Shown: piece after piece, positions 1 to 7,204 of the stretch
How the letters are laid out: each line of letters begins with the position of its first letter
Position numbering within the stretch: position 1 is the stretch's first letter
Assembly: GCA_016190585.1 (NCBI GenBank)
Contig: JACPQH010000087.1
Span: 1-14,601 of the forward strand
Direction of reading: 5' to 3'
DNA from: Chloroflexota bacterium
GTDB taxonomy: Bacteria; Chloroflexota; Dehalococcoidia; Dehalococcoidales; RBG-16-60-22
DNA: 14,601 nucleotides
The notes under the pieces: model-generated
Databases searched by the model: none
What the model saw: the letters and a program-made list of their open reading frames with translations, nothing else
What the model was told of the DNA's origin: nothing
Translations under genes and position numbers: made by a program

Positions 1-85
1 CTACTGGGGGAGCTGAAAGGCTGAGAGTCCCGTCAGGGACAACCCTTGGAACCTGAACTCGGTAATGCGAGCGGAGGGAAGTAAG
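1..85 (+). promoter_or_regulatory. TPP riboswitch (THI element)
   Basis: The leader carries the conserved blocks of the thiamine pyrophosphate aptamer in the right order: CTGAGA at 21-26, a short hairpin GTCCC/GGGAC at 27-39, ACCCTT at 42-47, GAACCTGA at 49-56 and GCGGAGGGAA at 71-80. The outer P1 stem would pair the first bases of the window with about 80-85, so the element may begin a few bases before the window. An intrinsic terminator follows at once, so the likely mode is transcription termination when TPP is bound. It controls the AIR-synthase-like gene that starts at 196. Confidence 0.93.
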
Positions 86-87
86 AG

Positions 88-120
88 AACCAGAAGCCCC
101 CGCCTCTGGTTTTTCTTTTT
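88..120 (+). terminator. Intrinsic terminator of the TPP riboswitch
   Basis: AACCAGA (88-94) pairs with TCTGGTT (105-111) around a 10-base loop, and the run TTTTCTTTTT follows directly. It lies between the aptamer and the start codon at 196, so it should be the riboswitch expression platform. An antiterminator pairing partner was not worked out. Confidence 0.88.
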
Positions 121-195
121 CCGGGTTGCCAGCGGGAACCGCCGACCGGTTTTTTCAGAGTTTCCCCGGGAATTTTTGAAAAGGAGTGAAACACC

Positions 196-1257
196 ATGTC
201 TGCTGAAATGCCGGAGATCGGCAAGATTTCCCCCCAGATTTTCGAGGAACTGATATTCCCCCGGCTCGGGGCCAGGAGCGACAAGGTGCTGGTCGGGCCG
301 CAGCACGGCGTCGACGTCGGCATCGTGGAAATCGGCGGCAAGGCCGTCTCCTTTACCTGCGACCCGGTTTTCATCGTGCCGCAGTACGGCTGGGAGAGGG
401 CGGCCTGGTTCGCCATCCACATCATCGCCTCCGATTCGGTGACCAGCGGCCTCAAGCCGAAATTCCTGTCCATCGACCTTAACCTGCCCATGGAGATGAC
501 CAAACAGCAGCTCGAGACCACGTGGCAGGTGATACACGAGCAGTGCTCGCAGATGGGCATCACCGTCATCACCGGGCACACGGCGCGCTACGAGAACTGC
601 CACTACCCGATGGTCGGCGGGGCGACCCTCACCGGAATCGGCGAGATGGACGAGTACGTGACGCCGCGCTTCGCCCGGGCGGGCGACCAGATAATCATCA
701 CCAAGGGCCCGGCCATCGAAGCCAGCGGCATCCTGGCGACCATGTTCCCCGGTCTGCTGGCGGAGAAGTTCGGCGCCGCCTTCGCCACGCAGGCCGAAAG
801 CCTGTTCTACAAGATGTCCGTAGTGGAGGACGCCATGACGGCCATATCGGTCGGCGTGCGGGACAACGGCGTGACCGCCATGCACGATGCCACCGAGTGC
901 GGCATCTGGGGCGGCCTCTACGAGGTGGCCCAGGCCGCCGGCCTCGGCGTCCGGATAGAGAAAGAGCGGATCGTGGTCGAGGACGGCGTGCCCGAGATCT
1001 GCCGGCTCTTCGATATCGACCCCTACGCCGCCATCAGCGAGGGGACGCTTATCATCGCCTGCCGGGCCGCCCGGGCGCCCGGGGTTGTGACCGCGCTGAC
1101 GGCGAAGGGCATCCGCGCCTCGGTGGTGGGCGAGCTTACCGACGCGCGCGCGGGCATGGTGCTGGTCGAGGACGGCCGGGAGAGAGCGCTGGCGCACCCG
1201 ATAGTCGACCCGTTCTGGCGGGCCTTCTACGACGCCGCCCAGAAATACCAGGGGTGA
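196..1257 (+). CDS. AIR synthase-related (PurM/HypE/ThiL superfamily) protein under TPP control
   Basis: This 353-aa protein has the two-domain layout of the PurM/HypE/ThiL/SelD ATP-binding superfamily. The N-terminal domain has a GVD segment at about residues 38-40, TCDPV near 54-58, ASDSVTSG near 79-85 and TGHTA near 126-130. The C-terminal domain has TKGPAIEASGILA near 171-184 and an HDATECGIWGGLYE motif near 230-243, the usual HD-x-T-E-x-G signature. It lacks the C-terminal PRIC-type cysteine that carries the cyanide ligand in true HypE, so hydrogenase maturation is unlikely. The start is supported by AAGGAG at 181-186. The TPP riboswitch upstream suggests a role in thiamine synthesis, salvage or phosphorylation; the ThiL kinases belong to the same superfamily. 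Superfamily is certain, the exact reaction is not. Confidence 0.92.
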   Translation: MSAEMPEIGKISPQIFEELIFPRLGARSDKVLVGPQHGVDVGIVEIGGKAVSFTCDPVFIVPQYGWERAAWFAIHIIASDSVTSGLKPKFLSIDLNLPMEMTKQQLETTWQVIHEQCSQMGITVITGHTARYENCHYPMVGGATLTGIGEMDEYVTPRFARAGDQIIITKGPAIEASGILATMFPGLLAEKFGAAFATQAESLFYKMSVVEDAMTAISVGVRDNGVTAMHDATECGIWGGLYEVAQAAGLGVRIEKERIVVEDGVPEICRLFDIDPYAAISEGTLIIACRAARAPGVVTALTAKGIRASVVGELTDARAGMVLVEDGRERALAHPIVDPFWRAFYDAAQKYQG

Positions 1258-1266
1258 GCCCCCCGC

Positions 1267-1467
1267 CTACTTGAGGTGCTCTTTTATCAGGCCGACGAGC
1301 TCCTTGATGCGCTCCTCTTTATCTGTGACCATCCGGTCCCAGAAGGCGATGCACTCAAGGCAGCGCGAGTCGCTGGCGTCCTTCTTGTAGGTGTCCTTGA
1401 TGCGCCACAGGCTGCGGTGTTCTTCGACAAGCTGACTGAAGAGGTTATAGGTGTTGTTGTCCAGCAT
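1267..1467 (-). CDS. Small hypothetical protein, 66 aa
   Basis: This is a short charged, helix-rich protein with a CLECIAFW segment in the middle and a C-terminal run of alternating acidic and basic residues ending in IKEHLK. It has no membrane segment or signal peptide, and I do not recognise a family. An AGGGAGG ribosome site lies a few bases before the ATG at 1467. It begins 10 bases after the stop of the DUF2267 gene, so the two are probably co-transcribed. It converges on the AIR-synthase-like gene with a 9-base gap and no obvious terminator between them. Confidence 0.72.
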   Translation of the reverse strand: MLDNNTYNLFSQLVEEHRSLWRIKDTYKKDASDSRCLECIAFWDRMVTDKEERIKELVGLIKEHLK

Positions 1468-1477
1468 CTTGCCCTCC

Positions 1478-1921
1478 CTAGCGTGTCACCGCGCACAGAT
1501 TTTCCCAAAGGTCGCGCAGGCCCTTGGGCAGCAAGCCGACAACATCCCGTACCTCGCCGCAGTCAACGCGCCGCGCCAGGACCCGAAAGACCCCGCGCAC
1601 GACGCGCTCCACGTCCAGGGCGGGCTCGCCGGGGAACTCCTTGAGCACCTGGTAGAAGAACTCGTCGCGGTCGTACTTGATGGGCCTGCCCGCAATCTTC
1701 CAACCCTCATAGTAGAAGCCGCGTACCAGCACCGGCAGCTGGGCCCCGAGCTCCACGGCCTCCTCCGGCATCAGGCGGTCGCGCAGGGCATGGAGCACGG
1801 CGCGTAGCGCGATATAGGCCTTGTGCCGGTTATCCCAGCCCAGCTCGGACATGACCTCGTCGAGCCAGATATTGGTCTTCTGAACGGTGGTATCGAACGC
1901 TTCCAGTCCGGTGAAACTCAT
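1478..1921 (-). CDS. DUF2267 family protein
   Basis: The 147-aa product has the typical size and pattern of DUF2267 proteins. An N-terminal helix contains KTNIWLDEVMSELGW, then HKAYIALRAVLHALRDRLMPEEAVELGAQLP in the core (about residues 33-63), then a YYEGW segment, and a C-terminal half with the VLARRVDCGEVRDVVGLLP pattern. Function is unknown for the family; members are small soluble helical proteins, often encoded near stress genes. The ATG at 1921 is preceded by a purine-rich GGGGG stretch. The next 119 bases (1922-2040) hold no gene and probably its promoter, but I see no convincing -35/-10 pair. Confidence 0.87.
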   Translation of the reverse strand: MSFTGLEAFDTTVQKTNIWLDEVMSELGWDNRHKAYIALRAVLHALRDRLMPEEAVELGAQLPVLVRGFYYEGWKIAGRPIKYDRDEFFYQVLKEFPGEPALDVERVVRGVFRVLARRVDCGEVRDVVGLLPKGLRDLWENLCAVTR

Positions 1922-2040
1922 CGCACACCCCCTTCGACTTCAAGTAACCCCGGTATCAGGATAGCGCCGCGCTCGCAGGAGGTAAATTCGTAGAGCTACC
2001 TAAATATGCACGGGGTTTACTTAATGCCGCCGTAAAGGGG

Positions 2041-2871
2041 TCAGGTCGCCGTGCCCCGGAGCAGCTTCTCCATCTCGGTCACCAGCTTCTGGTTCTCCTC
2101 GTCGGAGAGGGTCAGGTTGCTTTCCAGGCGGCCGATGGCCTCGTCCATCTCCGGAGAGCGCGCCCGCGCCCCGGCGATGAGCTCGTTAAGCCGGGCTATC
2201 TCCGTGTCCAGCTCGGCGAGGTCCAGGCCCAGGCCGAACCGCTCGCTCAGTAGCTCGAGCAGGACTTTCTGTCCCGTGGGGTCGTCCACCGGGATAAGGT
2301 AGAAGGGTACCGGCGCCCACAGGCTGACCCCGGGGATACCCCGCCGCATCGCCGCCCACAGCAGGAACGAGTTCAGGGTCGGCCGCTGGCCCGGCGGCGT
2401 CTCGTAGTCCAGGCCCGTCGCCAGCCGGTACGCGCCGAACGCCGTCTTGAGTTCGGCGGCGTTAAAGGTGGCCACCAGCTCGCGCGGCGTGTTGTGGGCG
2501 GCCACCGAGACCATGCCCCCCAGGGTGAGGACCTCCCGGACGCGGTAGCGCTCCTGGGCGATCTGCAAAACGTCCTGGAAGAAGCGGTACCAGTCGTATT
2601 GCGGGGGCGCGCTCCTCAAGACCAGCAGATTGTGCTGCGGGCAGGCGTAGAAGCTGCACTCCGGGAACCGGATAATGTCATCCTCGATGGCGACGCCGCC
2701 GAGCGGAAAGAAATCGCCGGGGTCGATCTGGCAGCAGAGCTGCCCGCCGAGCTTGCGGTTAAGGTAGCCGGTTACCCGGTCGCCCAGCCGGGCGGCGTCC
2801 ACGCTCCAGCCGATGACCAGCGGCGGCCGATCGAGCGGCGGCTCGGCGAAGAACTTAGGAGGGTTGCTCAT
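2041..2871 (-). CDS. PAC2 family protein (second of a pair)
   Basis: This 276-aa protein looks like the PAC2 (proteasome assembly chaperone 2-like) family. The N-terminal PLVIGWSVDAARLGDRVTGYL corresponds to the family's opening strand-helix. Later come REVLTLGGMVSVAAHNTP near residues 113-130 and RGIPGVSLWAPVPFYL in the C-terminal part. The last 70 residues are charged and probably coiled-coil. The ATG at 2871 overlaps the end of the upstream PAC2 gene by 17 bases, so the two are translated from one message and may form a heteromer. Bacterial PAC2 proteins have no settled role. A role with a proteasome is not implied, as no proteasome gene is visible. Confidence 0.83.
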   Translation of the reverse strand: MSNPPKFFAEPPLDRPPLVIGWSVDAARLGDRVTGYLNRKLGGQLCCQIDPGDFFPLGGVAIEDDIIRFPECSFYACPQHNLLVLRSAPPQYDWYRFFQDVLQIAQERYRVREVLTLGGMVSVAAHNTPRELVATFNAAELKTAFGAYRLATGLDYETPPGQRPTLNSFLLWAAMRRGIPGVSLWAPVPFYLIPVDDPTGQKVLLELLSERFGLGLDLAELDTEIARLNELIAGARARSPEMDEAIGRLESNLTLSDEENQKLVTEMEKLLRGTAT

Positions 2872-3769
2872 GCTCGCGGCCCCCCCTCTTGAACAGCTCT
2901 TCGATGTGGTCTTTTATCCACCTCTCGTCCTCTTCGGTGATGCCCTCCTGCTGCAGGCGCAGCGCCTGCTTACGCTGGTCGATCTTCTCCCTGATGTCCG
3001 GCGGCAGCTTTTCACAGATACCGGTGATGACCTGGTCCACCTGGGCGGACATCTGGTTCAGGCTCTCGAAGTCGACCTCGACGCCCAGGCGCTCGGCCAG
3101 GACCTCGACCACGGCCGCCGAGGCCCGGGGATAAGGGAAGGGGGCGCCGGAGAGGTAGTCCGGGATCTCGCCCATCAGGCACATCGCTTCCAAGCCCCGC
3201 GCCCGGGCCAGGCCGAGCAGGAGCCCGTTGAGGCCGGTGATGCTGCCGTGGTCGCCCTTGCCGATGACATCGCTCTTCAGGACGGTGTTCTTGTAGCCCC
3301 GGGCCTCGGTAAGAAGCTCCGGCCGGCTGCCCACCGCCCACACGCGGGGCTTGATCTCGTGGTGCGTCAGGGCGACCGCCGCCCCGGAGGTGTATACGCG
3401 CCGGCAGCCCAGCTTCTCGGCGACATCCAGCACCAGGCTGGCCATGCGGTAGGCCTTGCGGCCTTCGGCATACATCCGCTCGCCGTCGGCCGGCTGCTCC
3501 TCGCCGATGAAGAAGATGACGTCTTTCCTGGCCAGGCGCTTGTAATAGAAGCGGGAGGTGGGGAACTCGAGCTCTTCGAGGACGCCGGAGCGGATGATGA
3601 CCTTGCGCGGGTAGAAGAAGTCCCAGGGCTCGATCTCGCCGAGCTCCTCGCTGCGGGTCTGGGCGCGCAGGGTGTCCGCGGCGATAAGGCCGATGTTGCC
3701 GATGCCCGGCCAGCTCGCGATGAGGTCGGGGTTGTCCAGCTTGGGCTCTTTGTAGAGCGTGATGCCCAC
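2855..3769 (-). CDS. PAC2 family protein (first of a pair)
   Basis: The 304-aa product shows the PAC2 hallmark near its N terminus: NPDLIASWPGIGNIGLIAADTL at about residues 13-34. It also has a GCRRVYTSGAAVALTHHEIKP segment near the middle and a conserved GLNGLLLGLARARGLEAMCLMGEIPDYLSG stretch in the second half. A charged, probably helical tail follows. The start is a GTG at 3769 with AGGAG seven bases upstream; the nearby ATG at 3776 is in another frame. It is the first gene of a two-gene unit, diverging from the tRNA genes. AT-rich bases at 3790-3805 may hold its promoter. Confidence 0.86.
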   Translation of the reverse strand: MGITLYKEPKLDNPDLIASWPGIGNIGLIAADTLRAQTRSEELGEIEPWDFFYPRKVIIRSGVLEELEFPTSRFYYKRLARKDVIFFIGEEQPADGERMYAEGRKAYRMASLVLDVAEKLGCRRVYTSGAAVALTHHEIKPRVWAVGSRPELLTEARGYKNTVLKSDVIGKGDHGSITGLNGLLLGLARARGLEAMCLMGEIPDYLSGAPFPYPRASAAVVEVLAERLGVEVDFESLNQMSAQVDQVITGICEKLPPDIREKIDQRKQALRLQQEGITEEDERWIKDHIEELFKRGGREHEQPS

Positions 3770-3808
3770 GGGCCATCTCCTGCGAAGTCTCTTTATATAT
3801 TACGCTAT

Positions 3809-3837
3809 TTGAAGAGCGTGGGGAAATAGGCTATAAT
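3809..3837 (+). promoter_or_regulatory. Sigma70-type promoter for the tRNA pair
   Basis: TTGAAG at 3809-3814 and a perfect TATAAT at 3832-3837 are separated by exactly 17 bases. Transcription would begin at about 3844, just ahead of the tRNA-Trp gene at 3849. This matches the short leaders usual for tRNA operons. Confidence 0.82.
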
Positions 3838-3848
3838 CTGGATGGCTT

Positions 3849-3925
3849 AGGAGTGTAGCTCAGCCTGGTAGAGCAGCGGTCTCCAAAACCGCCGGTCGCG
3901 GGTTCGAATCCTGCCACTCCTGCCA
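3849..3925 (+). tRNA. tRNA-Trp (anticodon CCA)
   Basis: The acceptor stem AGGAGTG (3849-3855) pairs with CACTCCT (3915-3921). The D arm is GCTC...GAGC. The anticodon stem GCGGT/ACCGC encloses the loop CTCCAAA, giving anticodon CCA. The T arm GCGGG-TTCGAAT-CCTGC is canonical. The discriminator is G3922, and the CCA end is encoded in the DNA at 3923-3925. Confidence 0.95.
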
Positions 3926-3931
3926 CGGCTG

Positions 3932-4016
3932 GCCGAGGTGGTGGAACTTGGCAGACACGCCATCTTGAGGGGGTGGTGCGCGTAAGCGCTTGGGGGTTCA
4001 AATCCCCCCCTCGGCA
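3932..4016 (+). tRNA. tRNA-Leu (anticodon GAG)
   Basis: The acceptor stem GCCGAGG (3932-3938) pairs with CCTCGGC (4009-4015), followed by discriminator A4016. The anticodon stem CCATC/GGTGG encloses TTGAGGG, giving anticodon GAG. The long variable arm (GCGC-GTAA-GCGC) is the class II hallmark of leucine tRNAs. The T arm GGGGG-TTCAAAT-CCCCC is canonical. Unlike the tRNA-Trp six bases upstream, no CCA is encoded. Virus-like genes start about 90 bases downstream, so its 3' end is a candidate integration site. Confidence 0.95.
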
Positions 4017-4065
4017 TTTAGCTTCACTCCACGCATAGCGCCATAAGCCGGCCGCGGGATTTTGC

Positions 4066-4105
4066 TAACTACTATTTTGGCAAACCACCCCAAAATAAGT
4101 AGTTA
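4066..4105. repeat. Long inverted repeat at the end of the virus-like operon
   Basis: The left arm TAACTACTATTTTGG (4066-4080) is complementary to the right arm at 4090-4105, with a single extra A bulged in the right arm and a 9-base spacer. It lies three bases past the stop of the last - strand gene and 50 bases past tRNA-Leu. No T-run follows on the - strand, so it is not a standard intrinsic terminator. It could end transcription, stabilise the message, or be a recombinase or repressor site. Confidence 0.7.
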
Positions 4106-4107
4106 AT

Positions 4108-4362
4108 TCACGACCTGATATAGAGGCAGATAAGGCCGGCAGTGGCCAGGAAGTAACCGACGGCGAATTCCAGGATATCGTGGTAGGCGGAGTCGCGGAT
4201 GTGCCAGTCCTCGTTGATCTCGTAGGCCAGGAAGACGGCCAGGCCGACGGGCGCCAGGACGGGGTTCGCCAGGACGGAGACGGCGGTCAGGGCGCCGGCT
4301 AGGTAGTGGGCGGCGTTACGATAGCGCCACACTGCCCGGCTTCTCCAGGCGGGTATCGTCAT
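4108..4362 (-). CDS. Small two-helix membrane protein
   Basis: The 84-aa product has two hydrophobic stretches, about residues 20-47 (LAGALTAVSVLANPVLAPVG and onward) and 65-82 (ILEFAVGYFLATAGLICLYI). A polar segment with acidic and histidine residues separates them. It is the last gene of the long - strand operon and overlaps the 3' end of the 673-aa gene. The ATG at 4362 would overlap by 47 bases with GGAG placed too close. A GTG at 4332 with GGAGA upstream gives a 17-base overlap and a 74-aa product, so that start may be the true one. Holin-like or virion membrane roles are possible but unproven. Confidence 0.72.
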   Translation of the reverse strand: MTIPAWRSRAVWRYRNAAHYLAGALTAVSVLANPVLAPVGLAVFLAYEINEDWHIRDSAYHDILEFAVGYFLATAGLICLYIRS

Positions 4363-6337
4363 TCTCCACCAGGGCCTTGATGTAGTCGGCCGGCACCTTC
4401 AGGGCGGCCAGATCGGCGATCTCCTGGTCCCTGGTGATGAGAAGCTTGCGCCGCTTCCGGCGGATGGTGTCTATCTGTATCCTCAGCTGCTCTAACAAGG
4501 GTTGCTTGCCCTCCACGACGGCCTGCGCCTCTTTAAGCTTCAGCTCCTGGGCCTCGGGCGGCAGCACCTCGGCGGCGATCCCCTGGGCGCCGCGCCAGGA
4601 GCCGGTGAGCTGCTTGAACTCGTCATAGTTCAGGGGGGAGAACGGGCTGGACTGGGGTACCAGCGCCAGAATAAAGTTGGCCGCCTCGTCGGAGTAGCCG
4701 ATGCGGATCAGGAGCTGGTAGCCCTGTTCCGGCGTCACCAGTCCCTGCTTGACGGCGGCGACCACGTCCGCCTTGGCGATATCCCTCTTCCTGGGCTCGG
4801 TGGGCGGCTTCACGCCGGCCAGGTAGACCTTCAGGATGTAATCGGCGTCGGCCGGCAGATAGCGGAGGCTCACCAGCATCTCCTTCGCCTGGGCGAGGTC
4901 GATGGTGCCGGCCTCCAGGCCGCCCAGGATATCGGCTTTGGTGAGCTCGCGGTTGCGGGCCGCGGCGTCCGTCTCGTCTTCGGGGATGTCCACCGATAAA
5001 ATGAAGCTGGCCTCCTCAAGCTCGTAGCCGATATCGGTCAGCAGATCCACCGCCTCGGCGCGGGAGAGCTTACCGCGTTTGACGCCCTTCTCGATCTGCG
5101 CCAGGGTAAGGTTCTTCTGTGTGACGGTGCGGGCGGCCGTCTCGGCCTTAACGATGCTCTGGTAGACCTTCTCCACCAGGTTGGCGGAGAGGCCGGCGTC
5201 CGTTAGCTCCGCGCGCACGTCCTCTTTAGTGATCCAGCCTTTGCCGTAGCGCGTCTGGATATCGGTCTTGATGCCGCGGATCAGGTTCATGTCGGCGATG
5301 TTCTCACGGTATTCTTCCGACAGGCCGCTCCGGCCGAGGGCCTCCATCAGGTACTGCTTGTCCACCAGGCCGTACAGCGCCATCATGCGCAGCTCGATGC
5401 GGCCGGGCAGGTCCCACGATATCGCTTCAAGCTTGTCGCGCCAGAAGGGCATGACATCGCGCGCCTTGAGCAGCCTGGCGAGCTGAGCCTGGGAGATCAC
5501 GCCGCGGTGCAGCATCTCGAAGCCCTGGGAGACGCCGGGCAGGTCCCAGTGGGCGATCCACTCCTTGAGGAGCTGATCGGGCCGGACGCCGGCCTTCCGG
5601 GCGTCGGCCTCGGCGACCTTCGGATACTCCTGGTCCTGGCCGAACTCCTTGACGGTGTCCGGGTCGTAGGCTTCCTTGACCACGTACCGGATGACGTCCT
5701 GGACGCCGGGCACGCGGAAGGCGAGCTCGGTCAGCAGCTCGATCTGCTCGGGGGTCAGCCCCAGCTTGGGAAGGTCGTCTACGAAGTGCTGATATTTGAC
5801 GGGATCGCGCAGCCAGCCGCCCAGGGCAAGCTCGGAGGGGAAAACGGGGTGCTTCAGGTCCATGAACCTGTCCGCCCAGGAAGCGGACCAGCCCTGCCGT
5901 CCCACCAGGTCGTAGAACTCCTCGTCGGTCATCTTCTCGCGGAGGCGCATGTCCAGGACGACGCCCAGGTCGGGGATGTGGAAGGGAGACGCCTTCTCGA
6001 CCATCTGCCGGATCGGCTCCTGCATCCCCCGGGTAAGTACGGTCGCCATGCTGGTTAGAATGCCTAAGAGAAACCCCAGCAGCGGGGCGGCGAAGGCGAA
6101 GCTTTTAGGGCTGGCCAGGCTATCCAAAAACGCCTTTGTCTCGGGGGGCAGATCGGGCAGCTCCCGCAGCTTGTCCAGGTAAGCCCGCGCCTGCTTGGCC
6201 AGCTCCGGCTCCATGTCATCCAGCATCCGCTCCGCCGCCCGGGCGCCGATGCCGACAGTCCAGCCGGCCAGGCGATCCTTCCAGGCGTTAGAGCGCTCCT
6301 CGATCCACTGGGAAAACCTGTCGCCTAATCCGGCCAT
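4316..6337 (-). CDS. Large helical-repeat protein, probable virion component
   Basis: This 673-aa protein is the longest in the element. One strongly hydrophobic segment sits at about residues 79-102. Most of the remainder consists of degenerate helical modules. The clearest three are at about 409-449, 465-506 and 519-561, each following the pattern L-T-x-A-x-I/V...G-x-(L/V/I)...A-x-x-L-L...G-Y...EA-x-F/Y-I-L. Weaker copies appear between 125 and 400. Residues about 590-645 are highly charged and probably coiled-coil. The start ATG is one base after the stop of the upstream gene (TGA-G-ATG), indicating translational coupling. I do not recognise a named family. Its size, membrane segment and position suggest a vertex, spike or membrane-anchored structural protein. 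Confidence 0.85.
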   Translation of the reverse strand: MAGLGDRFSQWIEERSNAWKDRLAGWTVGIGARAAERMLDDMEPELAKQARAYLDKLRELPDLPPETKAFLDSLASPKSFAFAAPLLGFLLGILTSMATVLTRGMQEPIRQMVEKASPFHIPDLGVVLDMRLREKMTDEEFYDLVGRQGWSASWADRFMDLKHPVFPSELALGGWLRDPVKYQHFVDDLPKLGLTPEQIELLTELAFRVPGVQDVIRYVVKEAYDPDTVKEFGQDQEYPKVAEADARKAGVRPDQLLKEWIAHWDLPGVSQGFEMLHRGVISQAQLARLLKARDVMPFWRDKLEAISWDLPGRIELRMMALYGLVDKQYLMEALGRSGLSEEYRENIADMNLIRGIKTDIQTRYGKGWITKEDVRAELTDAGLSANLVEKVYQSIVKAETAARTVTQKNLTLAQIEKGVKRGKLSRAEAVDLLTDIGYELEEASFILSVDIPEDETDAAARNRELTKADILGGLEAGTIDLAQAKEMLVSLRYLPADADYILKVYLAGVKPPTEPRKRDIAKADVVAAVKQGLVTPEQGYQLLIRIGYSDEAANFILALVPQSSPFSPLNYDEFKQLTGSWRGAQGIAAEVLPPEAQELKLKEAQAVVEGKQPLLEQLRIQIDTIRRKRRKLLITRDQEIADLAALKVPADYIKALVENDDTRLEKPGSVALS

Positions 6338-6338
6338 C

Positions 6339-6968
6339 TCACCATAACCTCGCTAAGGCAGTCTCGATACGGTCCAGCAGCCACCGCAGGGCAGCGTCGC
6401 CGGTGCCGGTCAGCAGCTCGATAACATTGGATTGCCGGTTGACGGTTTCGCGGACCGGCGCCAGGGCGGCCTCGGTGCGGCCGGAGATCTCCGCGGCCTG
6501 GCTGGTCCACCAGGCCGAAAAAGTAGCGCCGGCATTCCCCCACCAGGCGCTAAACCACGAGAATGAAACCATCTCACGGAGCCGGCCGAGCAGCTCCTCC
6601 CGGGCGGCGCCGATCCAGGAGCTGACCCGGGCGGCTTCGCCGGCCCACCAGGCCGTTATCATGCCCTGGACGTTCGTTCCCCAGGAGATCCACCAGGCGG
6701 AGATCGCGGGGAGATCGGGCAGCCAGGCCAGTATCTGTGCCCGGATTGTAACCCAGCTGAGGGCCTGCGCCAGGCGCTGAGTAGTGCCGTCGTACCAGCT
6801 CCCCAGTGTCCAGAACTCGCCGGCCGTGCGCGCGGTGAAGTCACTGAGACGGTTGAAGAAGTCCCCCAGGCCCTGCAGGGGCCAGTGACCGTAGCAAAAC
6901 AGGGCGGCGTCAATCAGTACCTGGGTCGCCCAGGTGAACCAGCCCTGTATGCCGTAAAAAGGGTTCAT
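6339..6968 (-). CDS. Tryptophan-rich amphipathic protein, 209 aa
   Basis: Twenty of 209 residues are tryptophan, about ten times the usual share. Four AWW triplets occur at residues 91-93, 106-108, 141-143 and 152-154, within a segment (about 70-160) that reads as long amphipathic helices. The N terminus holds two moderately hydrophobic stretches (about 10-30), and the C-terminal 50 residues are an ordinary charged helix. There is no enzyme motif. It begins 19 bases after the upstream stop without a strong ribosome site and is followed one base later by the 673-aa gene. Such a composition suits a protein that lies on or in a lipid membrane; this is inference from composition alone. Confidence 0.82.
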   Translation of the reverse strand: MNPFYGIQGWFTWATQVLIDAALFCYGHWPLQGLGDFFNRLSDFTARTAGEFWTLGSWYDGTTQRLAQALSWVTIRAQILAWLPDLPAISAWWISWGTNVQGMITAWWAGEAARVSSWIGAAREELLGRLREMVSFSWFSAWWGNAGATFSAWWTSQAAEISGRTEAALAPVRETVNRQSNVIELLTGTGDAALRWLLDRIETALARLW

Positions 6969-6987
6969 GCCGGCAGCTCGTGTGAGA

Positions 6988-7188
6988 CTAGATCGCGTCG
7001 AGCTGCTTGGCCTTGGCGGTCAGGCGCTCGTCGGCCTTCGGCAGCTCCGCCTCGGGGACGTCCAGGTGGAAGTAGGTGCCGCCCTTCGAGGTCGCCCATA
7101 TCCGGAACATCGTCTCCACCTCGCCGCCCTTGCCGAGCCTGACGACCTCCTCCTTCTTGTCTACCGTGTAGTCCATGTTCTTGGCCAT
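6988..7188 (-). CDS. Small conserved-looking structural-operon protein, 66 aa
   Basis: The chosen start is the ATG at 7188, preceded by GAGGAGG at a good distance. A longer in-frame reading to 7260 would run into the preceding gene and has no such site. The product begins MAKNMDYTVDKKEEVVRLGK and has a beta-strand-like centre (ETMFRIWATSKGGTYFHLDV) and a helical, lysine-rich end. It has no membrane segment or metal-binding motif. I do not recognise a family; its place among structural genes suggests a minor virion protein. Confidence 0.78.
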   Translation of the reverse strand: MAKNMDYTVDKKEEVVRLGKGGEVETMFRIWATSKGGTYFHLDVPEAELPKADERLTAKAKQLDAI

Positions 7189-7204
7189 GATGCCCTCCTC
7201 GAGG

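Noticed and set aside
1..1197. 398-aa open frame on the - strand opposite the AIR-synthase-like gene
   Set aside because: It lies fully antisense to a clear family protein, runs through the riboswitch and terminator, and has the histidine-, arginine- and glycine-rich composition of a GC-rich shadow frame.
2813..3829. 338-aa open frame on the + strand across the PAC2 genes
   Set aside because: It is antisense to two recognisable PAC2 genes with good ribosome sites and has shadow-frame composition.
4066..4105. XerCD dif-like site or standard intrinsic terminator
   Set aside because: The spacer is 9 rather than 6 bases and the arms do not resemble dif; no T-run follows the hairpin. It is kept only as an unexplained inverted repeat.
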